A stretch of DNA of 39,666 nucleotides from Sedimenticola sp. (GTDB taxonomy: Bacteria > Pseudomonadota > Gammaproteobacteria > Chromatiales > Chromatiaceae): positions 1 through 39,666 of the forward strand of contig PKUO01000091.1 in assembly GCA_002869585.1 (NCBI GenBank), given 5' to 3'. The notes below the pieces were generated by a model. The model searched no databases. It saw nothing but the letters and a program-made list of their open reading frames with translations, and was not told the origin of the DNA. This document shows, piece after piece, positions 8,599 to 16,942 of this stretch (position 1 is its first letter; each line of letters opens with the position of its first letter). Made by a program: the position numbers and the translations under genes.

Positions 8599-9358
8599 GG
8601 TAAAGGATCTGACCAAGGCATTCGGCGGCGTGACCGCAATTGCCGATCTGCACTTCAAGGTCCCCGAGAACAAGGTCTACTCGGTGATCGGCCCCAACGG
8701 CGCAGGCAAGACCACCCTGTTCAACATGCTCTCTGGGATCTACCACCCCGACGAGGGCAGCATCCGTTTTCTCGACCAGGAGATCATCGGCAAGGAGCCC
8801 CATGCAGTGGCCGAAATGGGTCTCTCCCGCACCTTCCAGAATCTGCAGATGTTCTTCAACATGACGGTTCTGGATAATGTCCTGGTCGGTTGTCATCTGC
8901 GTACTCACAGCGGGCTTTTCAGCGCCGCCTTCCGCCTGCCCAGTGTAATCCGTGAGGAGCGGGTGGCGCGGCAATGGGCCGAGGAGGCGCTCGCCTTCTG
9001 CGGCCTGGAAGAATATAGCCGCCAGCACGCGGACGCCCTGCCCTACGGCGTCCTCAAACGTATCGAGATCGCGCGCGCTCTGGCAGTGCAGCCAAAACTG
9101 CTGCTGATGGATGAACCCGCCGCTGGTCTCAACGATACCGAGACCCTGGAGATGCGCTCACTGATCCGCCGAATCAGTGAATCCGGCATCACCGTACTGT
9201 TGGTGGAGCACAACATGGGCCTGGTGATGCAGGTCTCAGACCGGATCCTGGTGCTGGATTACGGCAGCAGGCTGGCCGAGGGCACGCCGGAAGAGATCCA
9301 GAACAATCCCCAGGTGATCGAGGCCTATCTCGGCGGCGAGGTGCAGTATGCCGTCTGA
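8585..9358 (+). CDS. livG: ABC transporter ATP-binding protein, LivG type
   Basis: This is one of two cytoplasmic ATPases powering the importer. The 257-residue protein shows Walker A GPNGAGKTTLFNML, the LivG insertion SRTFQNLQMFFNMTVLDNV, a signature region altered to LPYGVLKRIEIARALA, and Walker B LLLMDEPAAGLND followed by LLVEHNMGLVM. I chose the GTG at 8585 because AGGAG lies just upstream and the protein then begins MALLEVKDLTKAFGG as relatives do; the open frame extends further upstream inside livM without a good start. It overlaps livF by 11 bases. Confidence 0.93.
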   Translation: MALLEVKDLTKAFGGVTAIADLHFKVPENKVYSVIGPNGAGKTTLFNMLSGIYHPDEGSIRFLDQEIIGKEPHAVAEMGLSRTFQNLQMFFNMTVLDNVLVGCHLRTHSGLFSAAFRLPSVIREERVARQWAEEALAFCGLEEYSRQHADALPYGVLKRIEIARALAVQPKLLLMDEPAAGLNDTETLEMRSLIRRISESGITVLLVEHNMGLVMQVSDRILVLDYGSRLAEGTPEEIQNNPQVIEAYLGGEVQYAV

Positions 9359-10073
9359 TACCCCATTGCTGAAAGTGGATGAACTGAGTTCCCACTACGG
9401 ACCTATCCAGGCGCTGTTCGGCGTCTCGCTGGAGGTCAAGCAGGGCGAACTGGTCGCCATCGTCGGCGCAAATGGCGCCGGCAAGACCACCCTGCTGCAT
9501 ACCCTGTCCGGCGTTCAGAAGGCCAGCGGCGGACAAGTGTTTCTCGACACCCGGGAAATCACCAAACAGAAACCGCACAAGATCGTCGCCGCCGGGGTCT
9601 GTCATGTACCCGAGGGACGGCAGGTTTTTGCCCCGCTGAGCGTGGATGACAACCTGCGCCTTGGCGCCTATGCCCTGCGCAAGGAGAAGGAGTGGGTGGA
9701 GCAGGAGCTGGATAATATCTACACACTGTTTCCGATCCTGAATGAGAAATCTGCCCAGTCCGCCGGTACCCTCTCCGGTGGTCAGCAACAGATGCTCGCC
9801 ATCGGTCGGGCGCTGCTCGGGCGCCCTCGGCTGCTGTTGCTCGATGAACCATCGATGGGGCTGGCGCCCCTGCTGGTAGAGGAGATTTTTCGGGTTATCC
9901 AGTCCCTGAATGATCAGGGAGTGACTATCCTTCTGGTAGAGCAGAACGCGCGTGCCGCGCTGGGCATCGCCAACCGCGGATATGTCCTGGAAACCGGCAA
10001 AGTGGTGCTCTCCGCCGGGGCGGACGAACTACTCAAAGATGAGGCGGTGAGACGCGCCTATCTGGGTTACTGA
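9348..10073 (+). CDS. livF: ABC transporter ATP-binding protein, LivF type
   Basis: This is the second ATPase of the importer, 241 residues long. It has Walker A GANGAGKTTLLHTL, the LivF-specific VPEGRQVFAPLSVDDNL, signature LSGGQQQMLAIGRAL, Walker B LLLLDEPSMGLAP and the switch His region replaced by LLVEQNARAAL as usual for LivF. It begins inside the end of livG, continuing the coupled operon, and is followed 53 bases later by the CBS-ACT gene on the same strand. Confidence 0.93.
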   Translation: MPSDTPLLKVDELSSHYGPIQALFGVSLEVKQGELVAIVGANGAGKTTLLHTLSGVQKASGGQVFLDTREITKQKPHKIVAAGVCHVPEGRQVFAPLSVDDNLRLGAYALRKEKEWVEQELDNIYTLFPILNEKSAQSAGTLSGGQQQMLAIGRALLGRPRLLLLDEPSMGLAPLLVEEIFRVIQSLNDQGVTILLVEQNARAALGIANRGYVLETGKVVLSAGADELLKDEAVRRAYLGY

Positions 10074-10126
10074 GCGTTTCCCGGCCGACTACGATTTAAC
10101 ATCCGCAACAGGAGCAATGCGAAGCC

Positions 10127-10783
10127 ATGTACGTTGCACAGATAATGTCCAAAGAGATCGATACGGCCACTGTCGACATGAAACTGAGCCATGCCGCCCA
10201 GCTGATGCGCGACAACCGCCGCCGCTTCCTCCCTGTCGTCGATGAGCAGCGGCATCTGCTCGGCCTGTTCAGCCATCGCGAGCTGGCCAAGGCCGCCCCC
10301 TCCTCGATCACCACGCTGTCGGTGGGCGAGGTCAATTACCTCACCTCCAAGGTCACGGTCGGCCAGTTGATGCAGAAAAAGCCCCTCACCTGCGCGCCCA
10401 ACACCCTGATCGAGGAGGCCGGGCGCCTGATCCGCGAGAACAAGATCGGCTGCTTGCCAGTGATGGAAAATGACCAGGTAATCGGTGTGGTCACCGAGAC
10501 CGACATCCTCGACTTCTTCCTCGACATCACCGGCTGCAACCTGGAAGAGAGCACAAGAATCGCAGTGCACCTGGAAGATGAAAAGGGAGCCCTCGGCGAC
10601 CTGCTGGATCGCATCAACGATTTCGGCGGCTATGTCGCCACCGTGGTATCGCCCCTCTCCCCGGACGAGAGCGGCAAGCGTATCGTCATTGTGAGCTACC
10701 GCTCCTACAGCCCGGCGGACCTGGACAGCCATTTGCGCGAGCTCGGCTATGAAATCATCACCGAGGAGCTGCCGGTAAAATAG
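10127..10783 (+). CDS. CBS-pair and ACT domain protein, AcuB-like
   Basis: The 218-residue cytoplasmic protein has two CBS motifs (about 1-60, starting MYVAQIMSKEIDTATVDM, and 78-132, with TVGQLMQKKPLTCAPNTL and GCLPVMENDQVIGVVTETD). A C-terminal ACT domain follows (about 143-215, RIAVHLEDEKGALGDLLDRI). CBS pairs bind adenosine nucleotides and ACT domains often bind amino acids. Similar ACT proteins sit in liv-paaK-ior clusters of other bacteria, to my knowledge. Here it is placed between the importer and the aryl-CoA enzymes, so sensing of an aromatic amino acid is a reasonable inference. The effector and target are unknown. It ends in TAG. Confidence 0.82.
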   Translation: MYVAQIMSKEIDTATVDMKLSHAAQLMRDNRRRFLPVVDEQRHLLGLFSHRELAKAAPSSITTLSVGEVNYLTSKVTVGQLMQKKPLTCAPNTLIEEAGRLIRENKIGCLPVMENDQVIGVVTETDILDFFLDITGCNLEESTRIAVHLEDEKGALGDLLDRINDFGGYVATVVSPLSPDESGKRIVIVSYRSYSPADLDSHLRELGYEIITEELPVK

Positions 10784-10823
10784 GCCCCCTGAAAAGGGCT
10801 TGACAGCAAATCGTCACTATTTT

Positions 10824-10852
10824 TTGTTGCACTGCAAATAAATGTTTACAAT
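10824..10852 (+). promoter_or_regulatory. Possible promoter with TTGC-ACT-GCAA operator before paaI
   Basis: TTGTTG at 10824-10829 and TACAAT at 10847-10852 are 17 bases apart and could form a promoter. The perfect inverted repeat TTGC-ACT-GCAA (10827-10837) overlaps the -35. The string TGCACTGCAA is identical to one in the phaA/phaE divergent promoter at 35481-35490, which has the same geometry. If this promoter is used, the transcript would start within a few bases of the ATG at 10862, where no Shine-Dalgarno sequence is visible. A TTGACA at 10800-10805 has no matching -10. Confidence 0.45.
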
Positions 10853-10861
10853 TAGCCTTCT

Positions 10862-11305
10862 ATGACAGCCGAAGCACAACAACAGGCCGAACAGATAGGC
10901 CAATGGATGTCCCAACACGACCGTTTTGCGCGTCTGCTGGGTATGCAGTTGGAACAGACCGCGCCCGGTTTCTGCAAGGTGGGCATGACCGTCACCGGTG
11001 ACATGCTGAACGCGGTTGGTTTGACCCATGGCGGGGTCACCTTCGGCTTGGCGGACTTCGCCTTTGCCGTGGCCTCTAATTCCCACGGCAAGGTCGCGGT
11101 TGCGCTGTCGGCGCAGATCAACTATCCGGCCGCCAGCCGCGAGGGCGACAGATTGACGGCCATAGCCGTGGAAGATAACAAGAGCGGTCGCACCGGACTC
11201 TACACCATCGAGGTGCGTCGCCAGGACAATGATCTGGTCGGGCTCTTCACCGGAACGGTATACCGGCGTTCGGATACCCTTTCCGATTGGATGAGTCGCG
11301 ACTGA
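10862..11305 (+). CDS. Hotdog-fold thioesterase, PaaI-like
   Basis: The 147-residue protein matches the PaaI-type acyl-CoA thioesterase family. The hotdog helix with its catalytic surroundings is in [28 protein letters not shown], which I quote only as positions about 42-69, key residues Asn-46, His-52, Gly-53 and Asp-60. The family hydrolyses aryl-CoA and hydroxyphenylacetyl-CoA esters to release CoA. It is followed 16 bases later by paaK, a synthetase for the same class of thioester, which suggests clearance of stalled or wrong CoA esters. No ribosome binding site precedes the ATG, so the message may be leaderless, or the ATG at 10907 may be used. Confidence 0.82.
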   Translation: MTAEAQQQAEQIGQWMSQHDRFARLLGMQLEQTAPGFCKVGMTVTGDMLNAVGLTHGGVTFGLADFAFAVASNSHGKVAVALSAQINYPAASREGDRLTAIAVEDNKSGRTGLYTIEVRRQDNDLVGLFTGTVYRRSDTLSDWMSRD

Positions 11306-11321
11306 AGCGGGGGATGAACAG

Positions 11322-12626
11322 ATGATACTGCACAACGATTTCGAGACACTGCCGAGGGAAGACCTGCAGGCGCTTCAGCTGAAACGCTTGAAAACCACGG
11401 TCGAGCGTTGCTACTACACGGTAAAATTCTACCGCGAGGCGATGGATGAGCTGGGCGTCAACCCGACTCACATCAAGACCCTGGAAGATGTCCGTCATCT
11501 CCCCTACACCAAGAAAGAGCATCTGCGGGAGAACTACCCGTTCGGTCTGTTCGCGGTACCGACCAACCAGGTTGTCCGCGTACACGCCTCCTCCGGCACC
11601 ACCGGCAAGCCCACCGTGGTCGGCTACACCCGGCGCGATATCCAGACCTGGGCGCAACTGGTTGCCCGTTGTCTGGCCGCCTCCGGACTGCACCCCGGCG
11701 ACCGGCTGCACAACGCCTACGGCTACGGGCTTTTCACCGGTGGGCTGGGACTGCACTACGGCGCGGAGGAGCTGGGAGTGATGGTCACCCCGATGTCCGG
11801 CGGCCAGACCCAGAAGCAGATCATGCTGCTTCAGGATTTCGCCCCGACCGCCATCAGCTGCACCCCGTCCTATGCCCTGAACCTCGCCGAGGAGGCAGAG
11901 GATCTGGGGGTGGATATCCGCAAGCTGCCGCTGAAGATCGGCATCCACGGCGCCGAACCCTGGACCGAGGAGATGCGCTACGAGATCGAATCGCGCCTCG
12001 GAATCGATGCGGTGGATATCTACGGCCTCTCCGAGGTGATCGGCCCCGGTGTGGGCAACGAGTGTATCGAGGCGAAGAAGGGCCTGCATATCTGGGAGGA
12101 CCATTTCCTGGTCGAGTGTGTCGATATCGATACCGGCAAGCCCCTGCCCTACGGCGAGGAGGGAGAGATCGTCTTCACCTCACTGACCAAGGAGGCCTTC
12201 CCCATACTGCGTTACCGCACCCGGGATATCTCGGTACTCGATCCGGCACCCTGCAAGTGCGGGCGCACCCATGTGCGCATGCGCAGAATCACCGGCCGCA
12301 GTGATGACATGCTGATCATCCGCGGCGTGAATGTCTTCCCCTCGCAGATTGAATCGATCCTGATGCAGAGTGAAACACTCTCCCCCTTCTACCAGATCGA
12401 GATATTCCGGGAAGGCAACATGGATAACATGGTGGTCAATGTCGAGGGCAGCCCTCCGTTGATGGAGCAGTCGCTGGAGGTCCAGCAAAAAGTGGCGCAG
12501 AAGCTGGTCAGGGATATCAAGGATTTCATAGGCGTCTCCGTCCGGGTGAATATCAAGGGCGTAACCGAGATTCCCCGCTCGGAAGGGAAAGCAGTTCGGG
12601 TGATTGACCACCGCAAGAAAAAGTAA
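11322..12626 (+). CDS. paaK: Phenylacetate-CoA ligase
   Basis: This AMP-forming ligase converts an arylacetate, ATP and CoA to arylacetyl-CoA in the cytoplasm. The 434-residue length is typical. The adenylate-forming P-loop is [16 protein letters not shown] (about 86-101), with later core motifs [14 protein letters not shown] and RYRTRD and the C-terminal [19 protein letters not shown]. The neighbours paaI upstream and iorAB downstream deal with the same arylacetyl-CoA. In organisms with this gene set the pair can activate arylacetates for reductive carboxylation to arylpyruvates, or work in aromatic amino acid breakdown. The sequence does not fix the direction or the preferred aryl group. 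Confidence 0.93.
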   Translation: MILHNDFETLPREDLQALQLKRLKTTVERCYYTVKFYREAMDELGVNPTHIKTLEDVRHLPYTKKEHLRENYPFGLFAVPTNQVVRVHASSGTTGKPTVVGYTRRDIQTWAQLVARCLAASGLHPGDRLHNAYGYGLFTGGLGLHYGAEELGVMVTPMSGGQTQKQIMLLQDFAPTAISCTPSYALNLAEEAEDLGVDIRKLPLKIGIHGAEPWTEEMRYEIESRLGIDAVDIYGLSEVIGPGVGNECIEAKKGLHIWEDHFLVECVDIDTGKPLPYGEEGEIVFTSLTKEAFPILRYRTRDISVLDPAPCKCGRTHVRMRRITGRSDDMLIIRGVNVFPSQIESILMQSETLSPFYQIEIFREGNMDNMVVNVEGSPPLMEQSLEVQQKVAQKLVRDIKDFIGVSVRVNIKGVTEIPRSEGKAVRVIDHRKKK

Positions 12627-12668
12627 CAGACCGTCCAGTTGTTCGGGCGCATAGATCAACTTGATGGC

Positions 12669-12686
12669 GAGACACGCGGGTGTCTC
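12669..12686 (+). other. Small hairpin in the iorA leader
   Basis: GAGACAC and GTGTCTC flank a GCGG loop in a perfect 7-base-pair hairpin between paaK and iorA. It ends 14 bases before the likely iorA ribosome binding site (GAGGTG at 12701-12706). It could set relative expression within the operon or mark an RNA processing point. Confidence 0.35.
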
Positions 12687-12712
12687 CCGAAATGAAATCA
12701 GAGGTGAGAACA

Positions 12713-14605
12713 TTGAATGCGGTGAACCCCCTGTCGGCAAATGATCGGCAATTCATGTCAGGCAATGAAGCGGTGGCGCGTGGCGCCTGGGAAGCGGGCT
12801 GCAAGGTGGCCGCAGCTTATCCCGGCACGCCGTCGACAGAGATTCTCGAATACGCGTCCCAATTCCCGGACATGTATTCAGAGTGGTCGATCAACGAGAA
12901 GGTCTCACTGGAGGTGGCGATCGGCGCCTCACTGGCCGGTAGCCGCGCGATTTGCGCCATGAAGCATGTCGGGCTGAACGTTGCCTCGGATGCCTTGATG
13001 ACCCAGACCCTGATCGGCGTCGGCGGCGGCCTGGTGATCGCGGTTGCCGACGATGTCGGTCTCTCATCCTCCCAGAATGAGCAGGATTCGCGCTTCTGGG
13101 GTCGCTTCGCCCATGTGCCTATACTGGAGCCGGCCGATGCCCAGGAGGCCTATGAGTTCACCAAGTATGCCTTCGAGCTGTCTGAACAGTTCAGCGTGCC
13201 GGTGATCCTGCGCATGACGACCCGTATCTGCCACGTCAAGGGCGTGGTGACGCCGGGCGAGCGCAAGAATTTCGAGATTGCGGCGGGCTTTCAGAAAAAC
13301 CCGGCACGTCTGGTAATGACACCCACCAACGCCAGACACCGCATTCCTCTGATGTTTGAACGCGAAGAGCAGATGAAGCCCTTCAGCGAACAGCATCGAC
13401 TCAAGTTCATCAAGGATGGCAGCGACAAGCGCGTCGGTTTCATCACCTCCGGCCCGACCTATATGCACGTCCAGGAGAGCTTCCCCGATGCACCCCTGAT
13501 CAAGCTGGGGCTGAGCTATCCGGTACCCGTTGAGAAGATCCGTGAACTGGCCGGCCAGGTCGAGCAGTTGGTGGTGGTTGAAGAGGTCTAGCCGATTCTG
13601 GAAACAGAACTCAAGGCCGCCGGCATCAAGGTGTTGGGCAAGGACATTCTTCCGCGAATCGGCGAGCTTGCCCCCAATGTACTGCGCCCGGCGATTGGCA
13701 AGCTGCTGGGCGAAGAGCTCGAAGCGCCAGTCGCTCTCGAGCCGGTTCCGGCGCCAAAAAAGGTTGAAGTCGAACTCAAGGCCGGGGGCAACCTGTTTCC
13801 CCGCCCGCCCACCATGTGTGTCGCCTGCCCGCATCTAGGTATCTACTACAGCCTGTCGAAGATCAAGAACACCAGTATCTCCGGTGATATCGGCTGCTAC
13901 ACCCTGGGCGCCGGCCATCCCTGTAATGCACTGGACACCACCATCTGCATGGGCGCCTCGATGGGTGTCGCTCTGGGCATGGACAAGGGGCGTGTCGAGG
14001 CCGACAAGGATAAAAAGATCATCGCCGTGATCGGCGACTCCACCTTCATGCACATGGGCATGCAGGGCCTGCTCGACATCACCTACAACAAGGGGAATGT
14101 GACCATCCTGCTGCTGGACAACCGCGCGGTGGGCATGACAGGTGGACAGTACAACCCGGCCAGCGGGCGTGACATCCACGGCGAGGATTCCCTGCGGGTG
14201 GATTTCCGCAAGATCTGCGAGGCCCTCGGGGTCAAGCCGGAGCGCATCCACGAGGTCAACCCCTATGAACTGCCAACCCTGTTCAAGGCACTGCGTGAAG
14301 AGGTGAAGATCGACGATACCTCGGTGATCATCACCAACCAGCCCTGCGTTCTGGTGGATTTCTACAGCCAGCTGCCGCCGTTTACCGTGGATGACGACAA
14401 GTGCACCGGCTGCAAGAACTGTCTGGATGTTGGCTGCCCGGCGATCTATGTCACCCGCCGGGAGACGGTAGTCAAGCCCAATGGCAGCGAGAAGGAGCTG
14501 GCCTTTGTACGCATCGACAGTCAGGCCTGTACCGGCTGCGATCTCTGCCCGAAAACCTGCGGCCCGGACGCCATCCTTCCTCTGGAGAGCTTCATCAGAC
14601 AATAA
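12713..14605 (+). pseudogene. iorA: Indolepyruvate ferredoxin oxidoreductase alpha subunit with internal TAG
   Basis: The alpha subunit of the arylpyruvate:ferredoxin oxidoreductase is encoded in one frame interrupted by TAG at 13589-13591 (codon 293). Before the stop are the pyrimidine-side domain (VAAAYPGTPSTEILEYASQF) and most of domain II, ending VEQLVVVEEV. After it come PILETELKAAGIKVLGKDIL, the thiamine diphosphate site (AVIGDSTFMHMGMQG ... LLLDNRAVGMTGGQ) and two [4Fe-4S] motifs (CTGCKNCLDVGC, CTGCDLCPKTC). Relatives have an acidic residue at the stop position, so GAG to TAG fits. No indel is needed. The downstream half could only start at a weak GTG (13631). I prefer the TTG start at 12713 because GAGGTG precedes it; GTG 12680 and ATG 12692 are alternatives. 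Whether the gene is dead, split, read through or misassembled is open. Confidence 0.88.
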
Positions 14606-14687
14606 TGGCTGAAAGGTCGGCGTCAATGACAACTGGCGCCGACCAAACCTGCATAACAACAAGACATAACCATACAGCGAGTCCATC

Positions 14688-15290
14688 GTGAGCGAAAAGA
14701 AAATCACAAACATCCTGGTGGCCGGAATCGGCGGCCAGGGGGTAATGACGGCAGCGGAGGTTCTCTCCCAGACGGCCCTGAAACAGGGTTATGACGTTAA
14801 AAAGACCGAAGTGGCCGGCATGGCGCAGCGCGGCGGCGTGGTCACCTCGCATGTGCGCTTCGGCGAGAAGGTTCTCTCCCCCGCGATACCACCGGGTGAA
14901 GTGGATATCATCGTCGGATTCGAGCCCGCCGAGGCGCTGCGCTGGTGTTCCCAGCTGCGTCCCGGTGGCGTGGCCATGGTCAACACCATGAAACAGGAGC
15001 CGCCGGTCGTCAGCCTCGGATTGTTCGAATACCCGGAAGACCCGGTGGGTGACATCCGCAGGATGGGCGTCGATGTGCACGCCTTCGATGCCGGCGCCAT
15101 TGCCCGGGAGCTGGGCAATTTCCGCCTGGTCAACACCGTGATGCTCGGCGCCATCTCCGTTTATCTGCCCTTTTCGCCAGAGATTCTGAAAAACGAAATC
15201 ATCGATCGTTTCCGTGCGAAAAAACCCAAACTGGTGGAAATCAACGAAAAGGCCTTCGAGGCCGGTCGTATCGCTCAGGCCGCCAGCTGA
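14688..15290 (+). CDS. iorB: Indolepyruvate ferredoxin oxidoreductase beta subunit
   Basis: The 200-residue beta subunit corresponds to the gamma domain of 2-oxoacid:ferredoxin oxidoreductases, which contributes to CoA binding. It shows the family start TNILVAGIGGQGVMTAAEVL, then TEVAGMAQRGGVVTSHVRFG and the conserved VDIIVGFEPAEALRW. With IorA it interconverts arylpyruvate plus CoA and arylacetyl-CoA plus CO2, using ferredoxin. The GTG start at 14688 follows iorA by 82 bases. It is intact, which makes the stop in iorA the more striking. The DAHP synthase begins three bases after its stop codon. Confidence 0.93.
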   Translation: MSEKKITNILVAGIGGQGVMTAAEVLSQTALKQGYDVKKTEVAGMAQRGGVVTSHVRFGEKVLSPAIPPGEVDIIVGFEPAEALRWCSQLRPGGVAMVNTMKQEPPVVSLGLFEYPEDPVGDIRRMGVDVHAFDAGAIARELGNFRLVNTVMLGAISVYLPFSPEILKNEIIDRFRAKKPKLVEINEKAFEAGRIAQAAS

Positions 15291-15293
15291 CCC

Positions 15294-16628
15294 ATGGGCG
15301 ACTGGTCACCCTCATCCTGGCAGCAACGGCCTGCCAAACAACAGGCCAGTTACCCCTCCGCAGAGGCCCTGAATGAGGTTCTGCGGCAGCTCTCTCTCCT
15401 GCCGCCACTGGTCACCTCCTGGGAGATCGAGGCGCTGAAATCCCAGCTTGCTGCGGCCGCCCGCGGTGAGGCCTTTCTGTTGCAGGGCGGCGATTGCGCC
15501 GAGAACTTCGGCGACTGCACCTCGGAAATCGTCACCAACAAACTGAAGATTCTGTTGCAGATGAGCCTGGTACTGCTCCACGGTCTGAATAAAAAGGTCA
15601 TCCGGGTAGGACGCATTGCCGGGCAGTACGCCAAGCCCCGTTCTGACGATACCGAAACCCGAGGCGGCCTGACCCTGCCCAGCTATCGTGGCGATCTGGT
15701 TAATGGGCCGGATTTCACCGCCGCAGAGCGGGTGCCTGACCCGGTCAGGCTGCTGCGCGGCTATGGACGGGCGGCGATGACCCTCAATTTCATTCGCGCC
15801 CTCTCCGACTGCGGCTTTGCCGATCTGCATCACCCGGAAAACTGGGATCTCGATTTCGTCAAGCACGCCGCGCTGGCCGATGAATACCACCGTGTGGTCG
15901 ATTCGCTGGCAAAGTCGCTGCGTTTCATGGAGACCCTTGGCGGCACATCCAATACCGAGCTCAACCGCGTGCAGTTCTTCACCAGTCACGAAGGGCTGCA
16001 TCTGCACTACGAACAGGCGCTGACCCGTCGTGTCCCGAACCGCAGCGGTTACTACAACCTATCCACTCACCTCCCCTGGATCGGCTACCGAACCGCTGAG
16101 ACAGACGGCGCCCACATCGAGTATTTTCGCGGTATCCAGAATCCCGTCGGGGTGAAGGTTGGCGCTGGCATGTCCGATGACTGGCTACAGGAACTGGTGG
16201 AGCGGCTCAACCCGCACAATGAACCCGGCAAACTGATCCTGATCCACCGTTTCGGCGCCAGCAACATCTCGGAGCACCTACCCAGGCTGATCAATGCCGT
16301 GCAACGCACGGAAAAAGAGGTGCTCTGGATCAGTGACCCGATGCACGGCAATACCGAGACCACCACCAGCGGTTATAAAACCCGCGATTTCGCCAACATC
16401 CTCTCCGAGTTGGAGCAGGCGTTCGATATCCATAAAGAACTGGGCAGCATCCTCGGCGGTGTTCACTTTGAACTCACCGGCGACGATGTCACCGAGTGCA
16501 TCGGCGGGGCCCGCGGGCTCGATGCAGCCGGGCTGGAACGCGCCTACAAGACCCAGGTCGACCCCCGGCTGAATTACGAGCAGGCTCTGGAAATGGCGAT
16601 GGCCATCGTCGGCAAGGCAGACCGCTAA
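15294..16628 (+). CDS. Type II 3-deoxy-7-phosphoheptulonate synthase
   Basis: This enzyme condenses phosphoenolpyruvate and erythrose 4-phosphate in the first step of the shikimate pathway. The 444-residue protein belongs to the plant/mycobacterial type II family, recognised by SWEIEALKSQLAAAARGEAF, LLQGGDCAENF, VIRVGRIAGQYAKPRS, FFTSHEGLHLHYEQALTR, GVKVGAGMSDDWLQEL, WISDPMHGNTETTTSGYKTR and GGVHFELTGDDVTECIGGA. The Cys of GGDCAENF and the His of SDPMHGN are the metal-site residues known in this family. It starts three bases after iorB, so it belongs to the paa/ior operon. A second, unrelated type I enzyme lies 0.9 kb downstream on the other strand. Feedback sensitivity cannot be read from the sequence. 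Confidence 0.94.
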   Translation: MGDWSPSSWQQRPAKQQASYPSAEALNEVLRQLSLLPPLVTSWEIEALKSQLAAAARGEAFLLQGGDCAENFGDCTSEIVTNKLKILLQMSLVLLHGLNKKVIRVGRIAGQYAKPRSDDTETRGGLTLPSYRGDLVNGPDFTAAERVPDPVRLLRGYGRAAMTLNFIRALSDCGFADLHHPENWDLDFVKHAALADEYHRVVDSLAKSLRFMETLGGTSNTELNRVQFFTSHEGLHLHYEQALTRRVPNRSGYYNLSTHLPWIGYRTAETDGAHIEYFRGIQNPVGVKVGAGMSDDWLQELVERLNPHNEPGKLILIHRFGASNISEHLPRLINAVQRTEKEVLWISDPMHGNTETTTSGYKTRDFANILSELEQAFDIHKELGSILGGVHFELTGDDVTECIGGARGLDAAGLERAYKTQVDPRLNYEQALEMAMAIVGKADR

Positions 16629-16642
16629 AATATTTTGCTGCA

Positions 16643-16658
16643 ATTGCGAATTCGCAAT
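16643..16658. repeat. Perfect 16-base palindrome
   Basis: ATTGCGAATTCGCAAT is a perfect palindrome 15 bases after the DAHP synthase stop. With one bulged base the symmetry extends outward over TGC ... GCA on both sides, up to about 16636-16665. No T-run follows, so it is more likely a protein-binding site or RNA stabiliser than a terminator. Confidence 0.5.
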
Positions 16659-16769
16659 GCAACAAATCCCCCATAGTGATCAAATAATCCCATCGGTCGG
16701 CAGAGGCGCAGTCAAAGGCAGTATCGCAGCAGCACTTCTCCTTTGCTGACCCTTATCTCCTCCATTTTT

Positions 16770-16803
16770 CAGGGCTGCATCCCCTTCGCAGCCCTGTTTT
16801 TTT
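16770..16803 (+). terminator. Intrinsic terminator of the paa-ior-DAHPS operon
   Basis: CAGGGCTGC and GCAGCCCTG pair perfectly over nine bases around a nine-base loop, followed by seven T residues. It lies about 140 bases after the DAHP synthase stop and would end the long rightward operon. Confidence 0.85.
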
Positions 16804-16864
16804 ACCCAAATAAAGGTTTATAAATCAGGGTGTGCTGGTTTTGCTGTTATACCAGTCGAACCAT

Positions 16865-16890
16865 CTGCGCCGTAATCCTGCGCCGTAATC
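16865..16890. repeat. Tandem duplication of 13 bases
   Basis: CTGCGCCGTAATC occurs twice with no gap, directly before the TTGACA box of the antitoxin promoter. It may be a replication slip or a scar at the edge of the toxin-antitoxin cassette. Confidence 0.6.
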
Positions 16891-16892
16891 CT

Positions 16893-16916
16893 TTGACAGT
16901 ACGAACGCTTTAGCGT
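16893..16916 (+). promoter_or_regulatory. Antitoxin promoter and operator
   Basis: TTGACA at 16893-16898 is a consensus -35. The inverted repeat ACGCT-TT-AGCGT (16905-16916) lies where the -10 spacer would be, as expected of a self-repressed toxin-antitoxin operon. The -10 itself is weak. GGAGGTGG at 16932-16939 is the antitoxin ribosome binding site. Confidence 0.45.
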
Positions 16917-16942
16917 ACGTTATTCGTCTATGGAGGTGGATT

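Larger units (their letters stand above)
16629..16942. other. Intergenic region between DAHP synthase and the toxin-antitoxin pair
   Basis: This 314-base gap has no supported gene. It holds a 16-base palindrome just after the DAHP synthase stop, a strong intrinsic terminator, a 13-base tandem duplication and the promoter/operator of the antitoxin. It is AT-rich compared with the flanking metabolic genes, which fits an acquired toxin-antitoxin cassette. Confidence 0.6.
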
